Positions 53,475 to 63,777 of a stretch of DNA of 64,000 nucleotides are shown here, piece by piece. The notes below the pieces were generated by a model. The model ran no database searches, had not been told where the DNA came from, and was given only the letters and a program-made list of their open reading frames with translations. The position numbers and the translations under genes were made by a program. How positions within the stretch are numbered: the first letter of the stretch is position 1; each line of letters begins with the position of its first letter. This DNA is from Candidatus Symbiopectobacterium sp. NZEC151 (GTDB taxonomy: Bacteria > Pseudomonadota > Gammaproteobacteria > Enterobacterales > Enterobacteriaceae), in the NCBI RefSeq assembly GCF_025962655.1, contig NZ_JAGFPE010000001.1, forward strand, positions 1,702,506-1,766,505, in the 5' to 3' direction.

Positions 53475-56400
53475 TCAGAGTCTATCCATCAAATATCGAT
53501 GCGCCTTTGAGGCAGCGCTAGCGGCTTTAAAAATATAACGCTTGTTATCTTTCAGGGCCTTTAACCATGCGGCGATATAGCTTTCATGCTGAACCTCGCC
53601 GAGAATCCCCAGATCCGCCATAAGGAACGCGCTTCCAAGCTCAGCATTGGGTCGGGAGGATCATGTCTCAGAGAGAACATGCCTCTCCCGCCCACCGAAC
53701 CGGACGTGATAGTTTCCCATCATCCGGCTCTCCATGTTTGCCTGTTCCCATTCCCGTTACGTGGTTTCAGTGTTCCTGCATGCAGAGACTTGTGGCATGT
53801 CAGGCACAAAACGATTCGCTTGCGCCGTCTTGCTGCCGCCACCTGCTTCCAGAGTGGTGTATCCTTCATATCCGCAAGCTTACGGCTGTGATGGATTTCA
53901 CATGGAACGCCTGTTGCTCCGCAGTATTCACACTGTCGGGCTAAAAGCCTGTCCATAACATCAGAACGTCCGCTGGTAAACCAGGGAACTGCCAGTTTAT
54001 CAACTTTGTTTCCGAGATTCGGAAGCTGGTTCAGGTGTTTCAGACTGAACACGGCAACAGCCCGTTCTTTACCATGTATACAAAAGCGAACCACGAGACC
54101 ATTTCTTGTTTTAAGACGATGAGCCACCTGATTTACGGAAAGGCGTAATTTGAAGGCCAGCGTTTTGAGCAGGCTGGTTTCCCAGAGGAACCACAGCTTG
54201 CGTAGGCTGAACTTCGCACAGTAAGCCAGACGGTAATAATTGGCCAGCCCCCCGCATTTCCGCGTTATAGGCTAAAACGATTTCCAGCAGGCTGCTGTCC
54301 ACCAGATGACGCCGGTGTATCGCTTTCAGTCGACCGAGATCGCCATAGCCATTACGCTGATTAAACCGGACCAGCCTTTCAGGCGGAACAAGAAGATGGA
54401 TCCGACCCGCCGGGTCCCTTGAACGAACTACGCGTCTGCCCAGTTTCGTTCTTCTGATCCGACTGTCGGTGATCGCTCTCACTGTATAACCAAGGAAAAT
54501 CGTTCCATCCGTCGCCTTACTGATTTTGCTCTTTTCCTGAGACGCCTCCAGATGGAGAATTTCAGAAAGAAATGCTGTGACTTCGCGCATTATTTCCCGT
54601 GCTTCGTCTCTGGAACCGATAACGCCAATCAAGAAATCATCAGCATACCGGCAGAACATTAACCGTTTATAGCCCGGATCCATGCCGTCTTTTGATGGCA
54701 TGACGGACCGTTCCTCTTCAAGACAACGGACCGAGGTGAGGATTACCTGAGCATCACCTTCACGGCCTTCACTCAGTAATTTCTCAGCCCTGCGTCTCCT
54801 CTGATATATACGCTGTGTAAGACGCTGGTATTGCGGGTTTTCCACACGGCGCTCACCCTTATTGAACTGTGATTTTTTCTGTATCAGAAACTGATCCAGC
54901 TCATGCAGGTAAATATTGGCAAGGATGGGTGAAACAACGCCGCCCTGTGGCGTTCCGCTATAGGTGGCGCTGAACTTCCAGTCCTCCATATAACCCGCTT
55001 TCAGCATATTGTTTATCAGCCTGAGGAACCGTTTATCCTCGATTTTCCTGGATAACAGTGCCAGCAGTACACGGTGATCAATGTTGTCAAAAAAGCTGAC
55101 CACATCTATGTCGATCAACCACTTAACTCCAGTCCAGTGATGTTTAATATCCAGAAGTGCATCATGGCACGAACATCCCCGCCGGAAACCGTATGATTTT
55201 GGCGAAAACACCGGTTCATAGATGCGCTCAAGAATAATTTTCACCACTGACTGCACCAGTTTGTCACTCGCCGTTGGAATGCCCAGAGGGCGGGTCTTTC
55301 CATTGGCTTTGGGAATGAGTACCCGCCGCACAGGGGAGAACCTGTGGGTGCCGTTACTGACCTGATCGATAATTTTGGTTAAACGCTCCAGAGAGAAACC
55401 ATCCAGCGTGTCGCTGGAGACTCCCCGGGTCGTCGCCCCACGGTTAGGTGCAATATCTTCATACGCCTGCAACCAGAGCTTCGGCGCAGTCATAATCCGT
55501 GACAATCCATTGATTCTCTTCCCCTGTTTCGACAGGACGGGAATTGATTCCAGTCGCCTTTGCAGAGTATCGGATAGCATCAGCACACCCCCTCTGTAGG
55601 CAGACCCGAATCGCAAACACTGCTGCCCTTCACCTGATCAGCGGATACTCCCGGCCCGGTCACCCGGAACCTTTCGTTCCCGATCATCCACCCTGAGATG
55701 GCTGTCCTGAGCATTACCTCAGGCATTTGGCTACTATGGCAGCTCTGTCGCCATGTGGGTCGCAAAACTCGCGCCCATTTAGGCGATCCCGTAGTTACGC
55801 GAATATGGAGATACGATGCGGACAGGTGCCCCGTTCGTCCTTTTGATCCCCCTGACAGGGGGCAGACCGTGCTGGCTGGGCCGAAGATGTTTAGTCGCAC
55901 CATCTTCTTCAGACCGGGCCTGATGGCATCCCGGTATCGGCACGGCACGACGTTGCAGCCACCGCTACGTCGTTGTTGAGGATAAAACTCTGAGGACTGA
56001 GGTTCAGGCAGTTTAGCTTTCACCATACGCATCTTGCGATGACCCGCCCGGCCTACGATGGCTTCGGCAGTTTGAGCCTTTTCCTGACATGCTATGGTTC
56101 CGTTCCCCTTTTGGGATTTCAACCAGTTCATCACCGGCACCGGTAAGTCAGGCTCGCATGGATTTTCCCAGCTATCCAGAATAATCATATCCACTCCAGT
56201 ATTCGCGCCTCTACGGCGCACAATCAGTTCCTCAAACGCATAATCCTCACTGCCAAAGCGTCCTTTCATGTCACGGTTCAGACGGCTTTTGGCCCCCGTC
56301 CAGTGCACCAGTTCGTGCAGGCCAGTTGCGTAAAAACTAGCAGCATCCGCGAACAGACGGCGCTCTGGCAGCCAGATTTCATCGGTTGATGGCCGGTAAA

Positions 56401-56995
56401 ACGCATTTTGGCCTTTCTCAGTAATGGTCGCGCCGGTGTGATGAAAAAGGGCTTCAACACGCGACAACGGCGCGAAGGTTTCAGCGGGCTGTGCTGGCGC
56501 AACGTCCTGGGACAAACAGTCAATCTGTTCAACGTTAAAAACAACGAACGTTTTTAACATGGGAAAATGCTCGATATCGCCCTCCTTATTTTCCTTCTCC
56601 ACGGTGGTGTAAAAAATGCCCGTGGTGCCATGCTCACCTCTGCGCACCTGCCCGCCCACTGCCTGCGCCTGTTTGTAGGTCATCCAGCGCGGATCACTGA
56701 ATCCCTGCTTTGAGGCACTGCACCACAGCAACATGATATTGATGCCGCTGTAAGCAATGCCGGTGGCAAAGTTAGCCGGTAAATCTGACATACCGGGCAC
56801 TCGCTGCCAGGGACAGGTCCAGGGTTTTACGCCCGCTTCCAGGGCTGCAATGATGTTGTTGGTAACGGTCTGGCAGATATCCGTCTGGGTTTGAGACCAT
56901 TTCGTGTTTGAGGGGCCTGACGGGTCCAGCGGGGATACGCTGGTCGCCGTTGCAGTGTTAGGGGCGCTGGTCCGGGTATGCAGGGAAGTTTTCAT
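53475..56995 (-). CDS. ardC: ArdC-type antirestriction protein, split by a group II intron
   Basis: Two exons on the minus strand: 56995-56222 and 53645-53475. Joined in phase they give 314 residues. Exon 1 holds the N-terminal ssDNA-binding domain (TDICQTVTNNIIAALEAGVKPWTCPWQR) and the metallopeptidase-like site ATGLHELVHW (HExxH). It ends at YAFEELI. Exon 2 continues AELGSAFLMADLGILGEVQHESYIAAWLKALKDNKRYIFKAASAASKAHRYLMDRL, the normal ArdC tail. The start at 56995 has GGAG upstream. ArdC protects incoming single-stranded DNA from restriction after conjugation. Function here requires the intron to splice. Confidence 0.88.
53697..53732 (-). ncRNA. Group II intron domain V, ardC intron
   Basis: Stem GAGAGCCGGAT...ATCACGTCCGGTTC with the GAAA-type internal loop. 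This is the catalytic hairpin of the ribozyme, and domain VI follows directly. Confidence 0.8.
53720..55580 (-). pseudogene. Group II intron-encoded protein (RT-maturase-HNH), frameshifted
   Basis: Frame 1 (55580 to about 54250) has the RT domain: VRRVLIPKANGKTRPLGIPT, YGFRRGCSCHDAL, GTPQGGVVSPILANIYL and the active site FCRYADDFL. It then shifts. Frame 2 (to 53720) carries the maturase end (LANYYRLAYCAKF, KTRNGLVVRFC) and the HNH nuclease CEYCGATGVPCEIHHSRK with LCLTCHKSLH. The shift occurs at a run of six C on the plus strand (54248-54253); five would restore the frame. Start chosen at MLSDTLQRR. Confidence 0.88.
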
Positions 56996-57224
56996 GGTTT
57001 TTTCTCCGTCGGTTGTGTGGTTTTCGTCTTCGTATCGCCTGACGGTTTGCTTTCCCGGCATCGTTCTGGCATGCAAGGGCGCAGCATGCGTGCACTTCAC
57101 CCTTGCGTGACGGGTTGTGCTGGGAAACAATTAACCGGAAGCAGAGACGAACGAAAAACACACGGGAGAAAAAACCAACCCTGCCTACCCGGAGCTAGCG
57201 CCCCTTGGTCTGTAGCGGTGAAAA

Positions 57225-57315
57225 AGGGTATGGGGTATGGGGTTTGGGGTTTGGGGTTTGGGGTTTGGGGTTTGGGGTTTGGGGTTTGGGGTTTGGGGTT
57301 TGGGGTTTGGGGTTT
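57225..57315. repeat. GGGGTTT tandem array
   Basis: Eleven perfect copies of GGGGTTT (57239-57315) preceded by one GGGGTAT and one AGGGTAT. The plus strand is G-rich with four-G runs every seven bases and should form G-quadruplexes. It lies between the ardC upstream region and a decayed IS3 element. Confidence 0.95.
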
Positions 57316-57398
57316 GGGTGTAAGTATCCCGGTAAACCGAACCATTCACTTTTAGAGATCTTCCGACATACTGATTATGTCCCGTTGAGGAGATCGCT

Positions 57399-58508
57399 AT
57401 GCGCAAAGCCCGATTTACAGAACACCAGATCATCGCCGTGTTAAAGTCCGTTGAAACCGGACGTACCGTCAAAGACGTCTGCCGAAAAGCGGGAATATCC
57501 GAGACATCGTACTACAACTGGAAATCCAAATATGGCGGTATGGAGTCCTCTGATATCAAACGGATGAAAGAGTTGGAAGAGGAAAATCGCCGATTAAAGC
57601 AAATGTACGCATCCCTGATGCTTATATCATGAAATTCTTAAGGATGTTGTTTCAAAAAAACTTTAACGGTGCCTGAGAAGCGTGAGCTGGTGCGTTATGT
57701 TATGACGGAACATCAGGCCAGCGAACGACGCAGGTGCCGGATTATCGGTATCAGTCGAAGTCTGTTGCATTATTGCCCGAACACAACACGGGATCTGCCT
57801 GTGGTCGAGGCACTACAAAAACTGGCGCACCAGTATCCGTGCCTATGGTTTTGGGCTTATGTTCAATAAGTTACGACAGGCAGGGTTACTGTGGAATGCA
57901 AAGCGGGTTTACCGGATCTATCGGTTGTTAAAACACAACTTTCGGCGCAAAGGGAAAAAACATTTACCTAACAGACATCCACAGCCGTTGGTTATACCGC
58001 ATAAAATGAACCACTGTTGGTCTGTTGATTTTATGAGTGATGCCTTGAGCGACGGGCTGCGATTCAGGTTATTTAACGTCGTCGATGACTTTAATCGGGA
58101 AGCGTTGGCCATCGACGTTGATTTAAATATACCAGCTCATCGTGTTGTTCGCATTCTGGAACGATTAAGCGCAGAACGAGGCTACCCGGCTTTTATACGA
58201 AGTGATAATGGGCCAGAGCTCACCGCTGCAGCATTAGCCGAATGGGCAGAACGCCACGGTGTGAAACTCAATTTTATTCAGCCCGGAAAGCCGATGCAGA
58301 ACGGATTTATCGAGCGATTTAACAAAACGCTACGAACAGAAATACTCGATATGTATCTGTTCAGAACCTTGTCTGAAGTGCGCGAACTCACAGAGGACTA
58401 GCGCACAGAATATAACCAAGAACGCCCACATAGCTCACTGGGTGATATGCCGCCTGTTATCTATGCGCGGCAAAAACTGGCCGGAGATCCTCATTGGCGG
58501 TGGTACTA
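57399..58508 (+). mobile_element. IS3-family element, decayed
   Basis: OrfA (57399-57632) reads MRKARFTEHQIIAVLKSVETGR, then ISETSYYNWKSKYGGMESSDIKRMKELEEENRRLKQMY, but its end is shifted. OrfB begins in another frame near 57660 (EKRELVRYVMTEHQASERRRCRIIGISRSLLHY), shifts near 57845, and continues as the integrase core NHCWSVDFMSDALSDGL...RSDNGPELTAAALAEW...IERFNKTLRTEIL. An amber stop replaces tryptophan in TEDWRTEYNQERPHSSLGD at 58399. At least two frameshifts and one stop make it dead. The ends were not determined. Confidence 0.85.
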
Positions 58509-58655
58509 AAAACCGGAGAGACTACACCGATAACGGTAAAAGGTATCGCGAGAGACACCCATGATTTTACAGGCTTTAGAAGCATTGCTGAGTTCTTTAG
58601 CAAGATGGAGCGAACCTGTTTTGTGTTTGATGACAGGATTGTTAGTATGAATCAT
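58506..58655 (-). pseudogene. IS481-family transposase N-terminal fragment
   Basis: MIHTNNPVIKHKTGSLHLAKELSNASKACKIMGVSRDTFYRY is the helix-turn-helix start of IS481-type transposases. It breaks off at the junction with the neighbouring IS3 element. Confidence 0.65.
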
Positions 58656-58870
58656 GAGAGTTACCTCGTGTTTTGTATAAGGATTCGGTACCCATATCAA
58701 AACCGATAAAACTCAACCGTTCAAGGTCATGAGTCAGATCAAGTCGCAACTATTACACATCATTATTTGAAAAATTAAGGATGTTTTTTTAATTAAATTA
58801 AAAAATAGGCGATCCGATTCAAATATTACATTATTGATAATAAGGGATCGCCCCTTTCTCTTGACCCGAT
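58656..58870. other. AT-rich gap, no gene seen
   Basis: AT-rich junction DNA between the IS481 fragment and the phosphoribosyltransferase-like remnant, with no reading frame of note. Confidence 0.35.
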
Positions 58871-59448
58871 TTAGGATGTAGGCCGCTCAAATAACGGCTT
58901 CCAAGGTTCTTTGCCAGCTTTGCTCTGAAACAGAATAGGTAAAGAGTTGTTTGGACAAGTTTCAGGCAATACCAATAATAATCCTTGATCATTAAATCCT
59001 AAAGGTTTTTTATAAATTTTTGTCCCTAATATCAAGCATAATGATTTAGCTCTGTGCATTTCATCCATATCATTCCAAAAACCATATCCATCTTTATGAA
59101 AAGCAGTGCTGGTATTTTCGAGCATTTCTGCGACATAAATTTTATTAATTTCTAAATGTCGCTTAAGAATCTCATTAACTTTTGCTTCACCTTCTTCAGT
59201 TCCGACGATAGCGATGACTAATAAGGGAATTTTTTGCTGTTGAAGATTAGTTCCAATGGAATTTAACAAAGATTAAATTCCATCTGAAAGGGTTTCACCA
59301 CTTACTACAACATCGTCTACCAGTACTATAGCTTTAGGGACAGGAGTTTCTGTAGTTATAGATGAAATTCTTTTGATAAGCGAGTTCAATTCTACAATAC
59401 AATTACTCGAAATTGAATTACTCTTAGCATACATACGAGCATACTGTG
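58871..59448 (-). pseudogene. Phosphoribosyltransferase-like (PRTase-CE type) C-terminal remnant
   Basis: The frame enters from the IS3 insertion at 59448 and reads ...KAIVLVDDVVVSGETLSDGI, an in-frame TAA at 59273-59275, then SLLNSIGTNLQQQKIPLLVIAIVGTEEGEAKVNEIL and FWNDMDEMHRAKSLCLILGTKIYKKPLGFNDQGLLLVLPETCPNNSLPILF. The block VLVDDVVVSGET is a type I phosphoribosyltransferase PRPP-binding loop; the tail fits the conflict-system PRTase family found with retrons and other anti-phage loci. The N-terminal part is lost. The remnant is non-functional. Confidence 0.65.
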
Positions 59449-59984
59449 TGAATCGCTACGGGTAATCTAGACACTTTCGAGTCGTTGATAATACTGCTGT
59501 TCATATTCATTCGGCGACACCTGATTGCTCGAGCCATGTCGACGCCTGCTGTTATAAAACATTTCGATGTAATCAAAAATATCGCTTCGGGCTTCCTCCC
59601 GCGTTCCGTAGATCCTTTTCTTTATCCGCTCACGCTTGAGAAGCTTGAAAAAACTTTCGGCAACGGCGTTATCATGACAGTTGCCGCGTCTACTCATGCT
59701 ACCTTCCAGACCATGTGACTTCAGGAATGACTGCCACTCGTGGCTAGTATATTGACTGCCTTGGTCTGAATGTATCAACACCTGTTTTTGCGGATTACGC
59801 CTCCACAGCGCCATTAGCAATGCGTTCAGCACGATGTCCTTCGTCATTCTGGCCTGCATCGACCAGCCAATGATTTTACGGGAAAACAGATCGACCACTA
59901 CCGCAAGATATAACCAACCTTCATGTGTTTTAAGTAGAGTAAGAGACAGGGCGTAGTCGGACTATTTCCCTGCCTCTCCTCTCC

Positions 59985-60020
59985 GAACCGGACGTACACC
60001 TTTCAGCGCATCCGGCTCTC
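59985..60020 (-). ncRNA. Group II intron domain V, IS3 intron
   Basis: GAGAGCCGGATGCGCTGAAA paired with GTACGTCCGGTTC; same stem ends as the ardC intron but a different central stem. Confidence 0.8.
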
Positions 60021-60023
60021 CGT

Positions 60024-61537
60024 TTAAACGCTGGCGAACGCCATTGCCACTTCCGGATACCGTGATGTATAGGTGTTTCTGGCTTCTGTCCTCAGGTAAG
60101 GGTTTCCTTCGGGCAGACGCCAGCGGAACAGCTTCTTACCTTGCCCTACCAACCGGTAAAGTACTTCACCGTTGAGCTTCCCGTGGTTGGTTTTACCAAA
60201 TAATACCCACGTTTTACTCTGACCCGGTTTCGGTGGTTTACACCACCACCTCATCAGGTATGCGATACCTTTACGGTATTTTCGGGCCAGCCAGTGAGCC
60301 AGCTTCCAGAACACCACACGATCGACAGAACTAAACACTTTGGCCTTAAAATCAACGAACTGATAGAACGCGGCCCAGCCTTTCAGTTTCCGGTTGAGTA
60401 TCTCAACCATATCGATTTTGCTTTCACTGTAATTGCCTGATAACAGAGACGTCAGCGACGCGGCGAAGTTTCTGGCTTTCTCCTTCGGGATCGTCGATAC
60501 CACCCGCATATCACCATAAAGGCTGCGTTTGCGGATAATTCTATGACCCAGAAAGATAAAACCGTCATTAACATGGGTGATTCTGGTCTTGTCCATGTTC
60601 AGCCTGAGTTTCAGGCTGCCTTCAAGTACGTTTCGGCACTCTTCCCTGATGGTTTCCGCCTGTGCTTTGGTGCCTTTGACAATAAGCACAAAGTCATCGG
60701 CATAACGGCAGTACGCCACGGCAGGTTTCCATTGCCAGTTTTCTCTGACTGCAGTACTTCGGCCCCGCTGGATACTGCTATTCCAGTACCAGCGATCCTT
60801 GCGGGCTTTTTCGCTCAGGTAGCGTTTATGCAGATACTGGTCGAACTCATTCAGCATGATATTCGACAGCAGCGGCGATATTACGCCTCCCTGTGGCACG
60901 CCTTCACTGGCCGACCTACATCAACATGCCCGGCCTTAATGGTTTTCCACAGCAGGCTCATAAAGCGTGCGTCACTGATCCTGCGGCGCACGGCTTTCAT
61001 CAGCAGTCGATGATGCACAGTGTCGAAGTAGCTGGACAGGTCACCCTCAATCACCCAGCGGCCCCGCGTTTCGCCGCAGTCGGTAAGTTGTAATTTCACC
61101 GTGCGGATCGCATGCTGGACGCTGCGTTCAGGCCGGAAACCATATGAGAATGTATGAAAATCACTCTCCCAGATCGGCTCCATGACCATCAGCATAGCCC
61201 GCTGAACAATACGATCTCGCAAGGCAGGGATACCCAGCGGTCGCTGTTTGCCGTTGCTTTTAGGGATGTAGACCCGTCTGGCTGGCAGGGGCTGGTAGTG
61301 ACCTGAGAGGAGTTCATCCCTGAGCTTTTGCAGCTCAGCAGCCAGACTGGTCTGTAGCGTTGCTTTGTTCACACCATCAACGCCGGGGGTATGTGCCCCC
61401 CTTGATGAGAGCGTGATCCGCGCCGCTTCAGTCAGCCATTCTGGTTGTGTTATCAGACGTAGCAGACGCTCAATCCGTCGGGACGGATCGGTTGCTGTCC
61501 ATGTGGCAAGCTTGCGTTGCATTTCGCTGATTATCAA
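60024..61537 (-). pseudogene. Group II intron reverse transcriptase, frameshifted
   Basis: The N-terminal frame (61537 to about 60890) carries RRVYIPKSNGKQRPLGIPALRDRIVQRA and YGFRPERSVQHAI and ends at HVDVGRPVKACHREA. The C-terminal frame (from about 60899) resumes PQGGVISPLLSNIMLNEFDQYL and YCRYADDFVLIV, then the maturase end and YRLVGQGKKLFRWRLPEGNPYLRTEAR. The usual residues between HVDVG and SEGVPQGG are missing, so a short deletion with frameshift lies just before the active-site domain. No nuclease domain. Confidence 0.85.
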
Positions 61538-62574
61538 AGGTCTTCACCTCGTTAGGTCAGTTAATTCACGTCGCAAACACATTTAAACTGCTCCCCTTCG
61601 CCATGTAATGGGCTTTCCCCATCGCAGACTACTACGGAAGCTCCGCCAGCCAGTGCGTCATCGGAGCCATGCCCCCTTAACATTCGTCGCTGACCTTCCC
61701 CGGTTCACCTGCCTGGACTCAGACGTATTGAGGAGGCTGCCCGTCGCACTCTTTGTCCTTGCTTGCCGCAAGTTGGCAGAAGTCAGCAATGCGAGTGTGA
61801 TAGACGCTGCTGTTCCAGTGTTTCGAATATATTTCAAAACACCTTCGACTGCCAGTGCTTACGTATCACTGCCAGTTCCTTCTGCACGGCTTGTCAGATC
61901 ACGTAGGCCGTGGTGACATTTTCAACCCACAGAGGTGGATTAACGGGTTCATGTTCTTCAGCCTTTCAGTACTCAACCTTGAGGATCATCTCGGCTTAGT
62001 GATCTCGCCTCAATCCCCGTTGTCAGCGGGTTACGTCACGCTGCGGGCATGCCGCAGGTCACTGCCGCTCAGGTTCTCCACCGTCACACCCGGTGGGATT
62101 GTTGGGTTTCTGATGGCGAGTTACCGGTTCAATATTCCAGACAGACTCGTGGTTCATTTGAGCATCCATGCTCGCCCTGAACTCCGGGCACACTATAACT
62201 TATGTCACCACACCAGACCTGGTTCGGTGAGGCCGGCATGAACCGTCTTTTCAGCAGGTTCGGCGAAGCGAGGGACGTTTCCCTACTTCCTAGATATCGG
62301 TATTTTCCTGGCTGTCGGCTGAGTAAACCACATTCCTGCATCAATTTTCTTGCCAGCCAGCGCCCTACAGCATGACCATTCCGACGCATAAGTAAACTTA
62401 GTGTTCTGCTGCCGGCAGAGCCACGGCTTATCTGATGTAGCTCGCGCGCCAGCGCCCGTAGTTGCAAGGGTTTAACATCAACCTGTTGATGCCGTGAGGC
62501 GTAATAAACACTACGCGTTATATTCAGCAAACGGCACAGTTCCGTTACCGACCATTTCGTGTTTAGCCGTGTGA

Positions 62575-62892
62575 TTAACGCGCAGATTTGACGGGGATTT
62601 CGCTCATCAACACGGCCGCCTGCTTTAAAATTTCTTTCTCCATGTCAAGGCGTCGAACCTGTTTTTCCAGTTCCTGAATCCGACATTGATCCGGTGTCAA
62701 CGCCACACCAGCAGGAGTGATGCCTTGAATTTCAGCTTCATACTGACGTATCCACTTGCGAAGTTGGCTGGGGTCCAGGTCCAGCGATTGGGCAACATCA
62801 ACAGCACGCTGTTGGTATTTAATCACCTGCTCGATAGCTTTCAGCTTGAACTCGGGAGAAAAACGACGTTTGGTTCGCTTACGTTGAGTCAT
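62575..62892 (-). CDS. IS3-family transposase OrfA
   Basis: 105 residues. Helix-turn-helix RRFSPEFKLKAIEQVIKYQQRAVDVAQSLDLDPSQLRKWIRQYEAE followed by a leucine zipper RIQELEKQVRRLDMEKEILKQAAVLM. OrfA binds the element ends and is joined to OrfB by programmed frameshifting. Intact. Confidence 0.92.
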   Translation of the reverse strand: MTQRKRTKRRFSPEFKLKAIEQVIKYQQRAVDVAQSLDLDPSQLRKWIRQYEAEIQGITPAGVALTPDQCRIQELEKQVRRLDMEKEILKQAAVLMSEIPVKSAR

Positions 62893-62965
62893 TGCTCGAT
62901 CACCTCAATTTTCTGTTGTTACATTAACAGGCTATTGAGGTGTCCGGAATCAGTGAACCACTACA

Positions 62966-63452
62966 GTTCATTACCGGCGCTTTCTTTTAAACTTTCATAA
63001 TATTCAATGAACTGCTTCTGCTTTTCTTCACTGAATTTATGAGGAATGCCTGCGGGTTTCTTGTAAGTGAAACCATGGCGGTACAGCCATTTGTTCATGC
63101 CGGGAACGCTGAAACGGATGCGCCAGCAATGAGCAACATAAGCCACGATTTCATGGGTATGATGGAACAAATACTGAGATAAGTGTTGGATTAACTTATC
63201 GGTTTGGTCAGCGTTGAGCAAGCTGTCAGAGCCGCCGTTTTCAGGTTTGAGCTTCCGGTCATTAAGATAATCACTGATATGGCGGTTGATAGTGCTCTCA
63301 TGCAGGCGAAGAGCCTGAGCACTCATGGGAGAAAGCCATCCTTCAGATGCCAGAAGGATGGCTTTGATGCGATCGCAAACCCGCTTGTCACGACTGGTAT
63401 CATGGAGGCGCTCAAGTTCAGTCTTTTGATCAACAGTGATAAAAATTTTCAT
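62966..63452 (-). pseudogene. IS630-family transposase, truncated
   Basis: From MKIFITVDQKTELERLHDT through the helix-turn-helix LRLHESTINRHISDYL to KFSEEKQKQFIEYYESLKES. The catalytic DDE half is cut off at the IS3 end (62965). It is a left fragment only. Confidence 0.85.
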
Positions 63453-63546
63453 GTGCGAGAGCATGGATCTCCTTGCTACGTAAAATCAAGCACCTTCAAT
63501 GATCACGGCTATAAACAATAAATTACCTCTTTTTCATGGTTTTTAC

Positions 63547-63777
63547 ATGATTGACCGTCACCCCCCCTTACCGATCGCGCCGAAAGGTACTGGCGGTCTG
63601 CTCTGTGCCGAATTGACAGCGGCCTCACTCGAAGGGCAATCTCCGGCTCAGGCATCCCGCCATGCCGGTCATCAGGTGGAACGCTCTGTATTGAAAACCC
63701 AGTTGGCTGAAAGCAAAGAACTTTGTCTGGCAACGTTATTTAAACGGTCCCCTACTTACAACGCGCTTACAATGTAA
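63547..63777 (+). CDS. Unrecognised 76-residue reading frame
   Basis: Reads MIDRHPPLPIAPKGTGGLLC and then AELTAASLEGQSPAQASRHAGHQVERSVLKTQL. No RBS of quality is present. The alanine-rich amphipathic stretch looks protein-like, and GC is above its AT-rich surroundings, so it may be the remains of a larger ICE gene. I do not recognise a family. Confidence 0.3.
   Translation: MIDRHPPLPIAPKGTGGLLCAELTAASLEGQSPAQASRHAGHQVERSVLKTQLAESKELCLATLFKRSPTYNALTM

Larger units (their letters stand above)
53646..56221 (-). mobile_element. Group II intron in ardC
   Basis: 2576 bases. The 5' end reads GTGCGCC (group II consensus GTGYG). The 3' end is AT, after a bulged domain VI stem and domain V at 53697-53732 (GAGAGCCGG...CCGGTTC). 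The flanking exons join in frame. The intron-encoded protein has an RT and an HNH nuclease but is frameshifted. Confidence 0.9.
59934..62193 (-). mobile_element. Group II intron in the IS3 orfB
   Basis: 2260 bases, 5' end GTGTG (consensus GTGYG) at 62193, 3' end AC at 59934. Domain V is at 59985-60020 and a domain VI stem with bulged A follows. The flanking exon bases join to a continuous transposase frame. The encoded protein lacks an HNH nuclease, unlike the ardC intron. Confidence 0.88.
59467..62530 (-). pseudogene. IS3 transposase OrfB, split by intron
   Basis: Exon 1 (62530-62194) ends in PNQVWCGDISY plus one base. Exon 2 (59933-59467) continues IKTHEGWLYLAVVVDLFSRKIIGWSMQ. Joined, the DDE core is complete: D in WCGDISYIKTHEGW, D in LIHSDQGSQYTS, E in NAVAESFFKLLKRE. 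The reading phase across the junction is intact (A|TT forms one codon). Translation would need intron splicing. Confidence 0.8.
59449..62965 (-). mobile_element. IS3-family element interrupted by a group II intron
   Basis: The right end TGTAGTGGTTCACTGATTCC (minus strand, from 62965) and the left end near 59449 are imperfect inverted repeats. OrfA is intact; orfB is split by the intron at 59934-62193. Without the intron the element is about 1.26 kb, normal for IS3. It truncates a phosphoribosyltransferase-like gene on one side and an IS630 transposase on the other; no matching target duplication was found, so a deletion probably accompanied insertion or recombination. Confidence 0.8.

Noticed and set aside
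54111..54255. Protein end QLLPSGLLCEVQPTQAVV on the intron-encoded protein
   Set aside because: It is the out-of-frame tail after the extra base; the other frame gives the conserved maturase and HNH sequence.
55580..56221. C-terminal extension of ArdC reading into VRRRGANTGVDM
   Set aside because: This is the 5' end of the group II intron read through, not part of the protein.
57225..57315. Possible CRISPR array
   Set aside because: Units are 7 bp and directly contiguous with no spacers, and no cas genes are present.
57097..57472. Long open frames on both strands made of PKPQTPN or GFGVWGL repeats
   Set aside because: They are translations of the GGGGTTT array; no ribosome binding site and no protein-like composition.
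58871..59269. Intact small gene starting MLNSIGTN
   Set aside because: The upstream sequence continues the same frame across a single stop with a clear phosphoribosyltransferase motif, so it is the tail of a broken gene.
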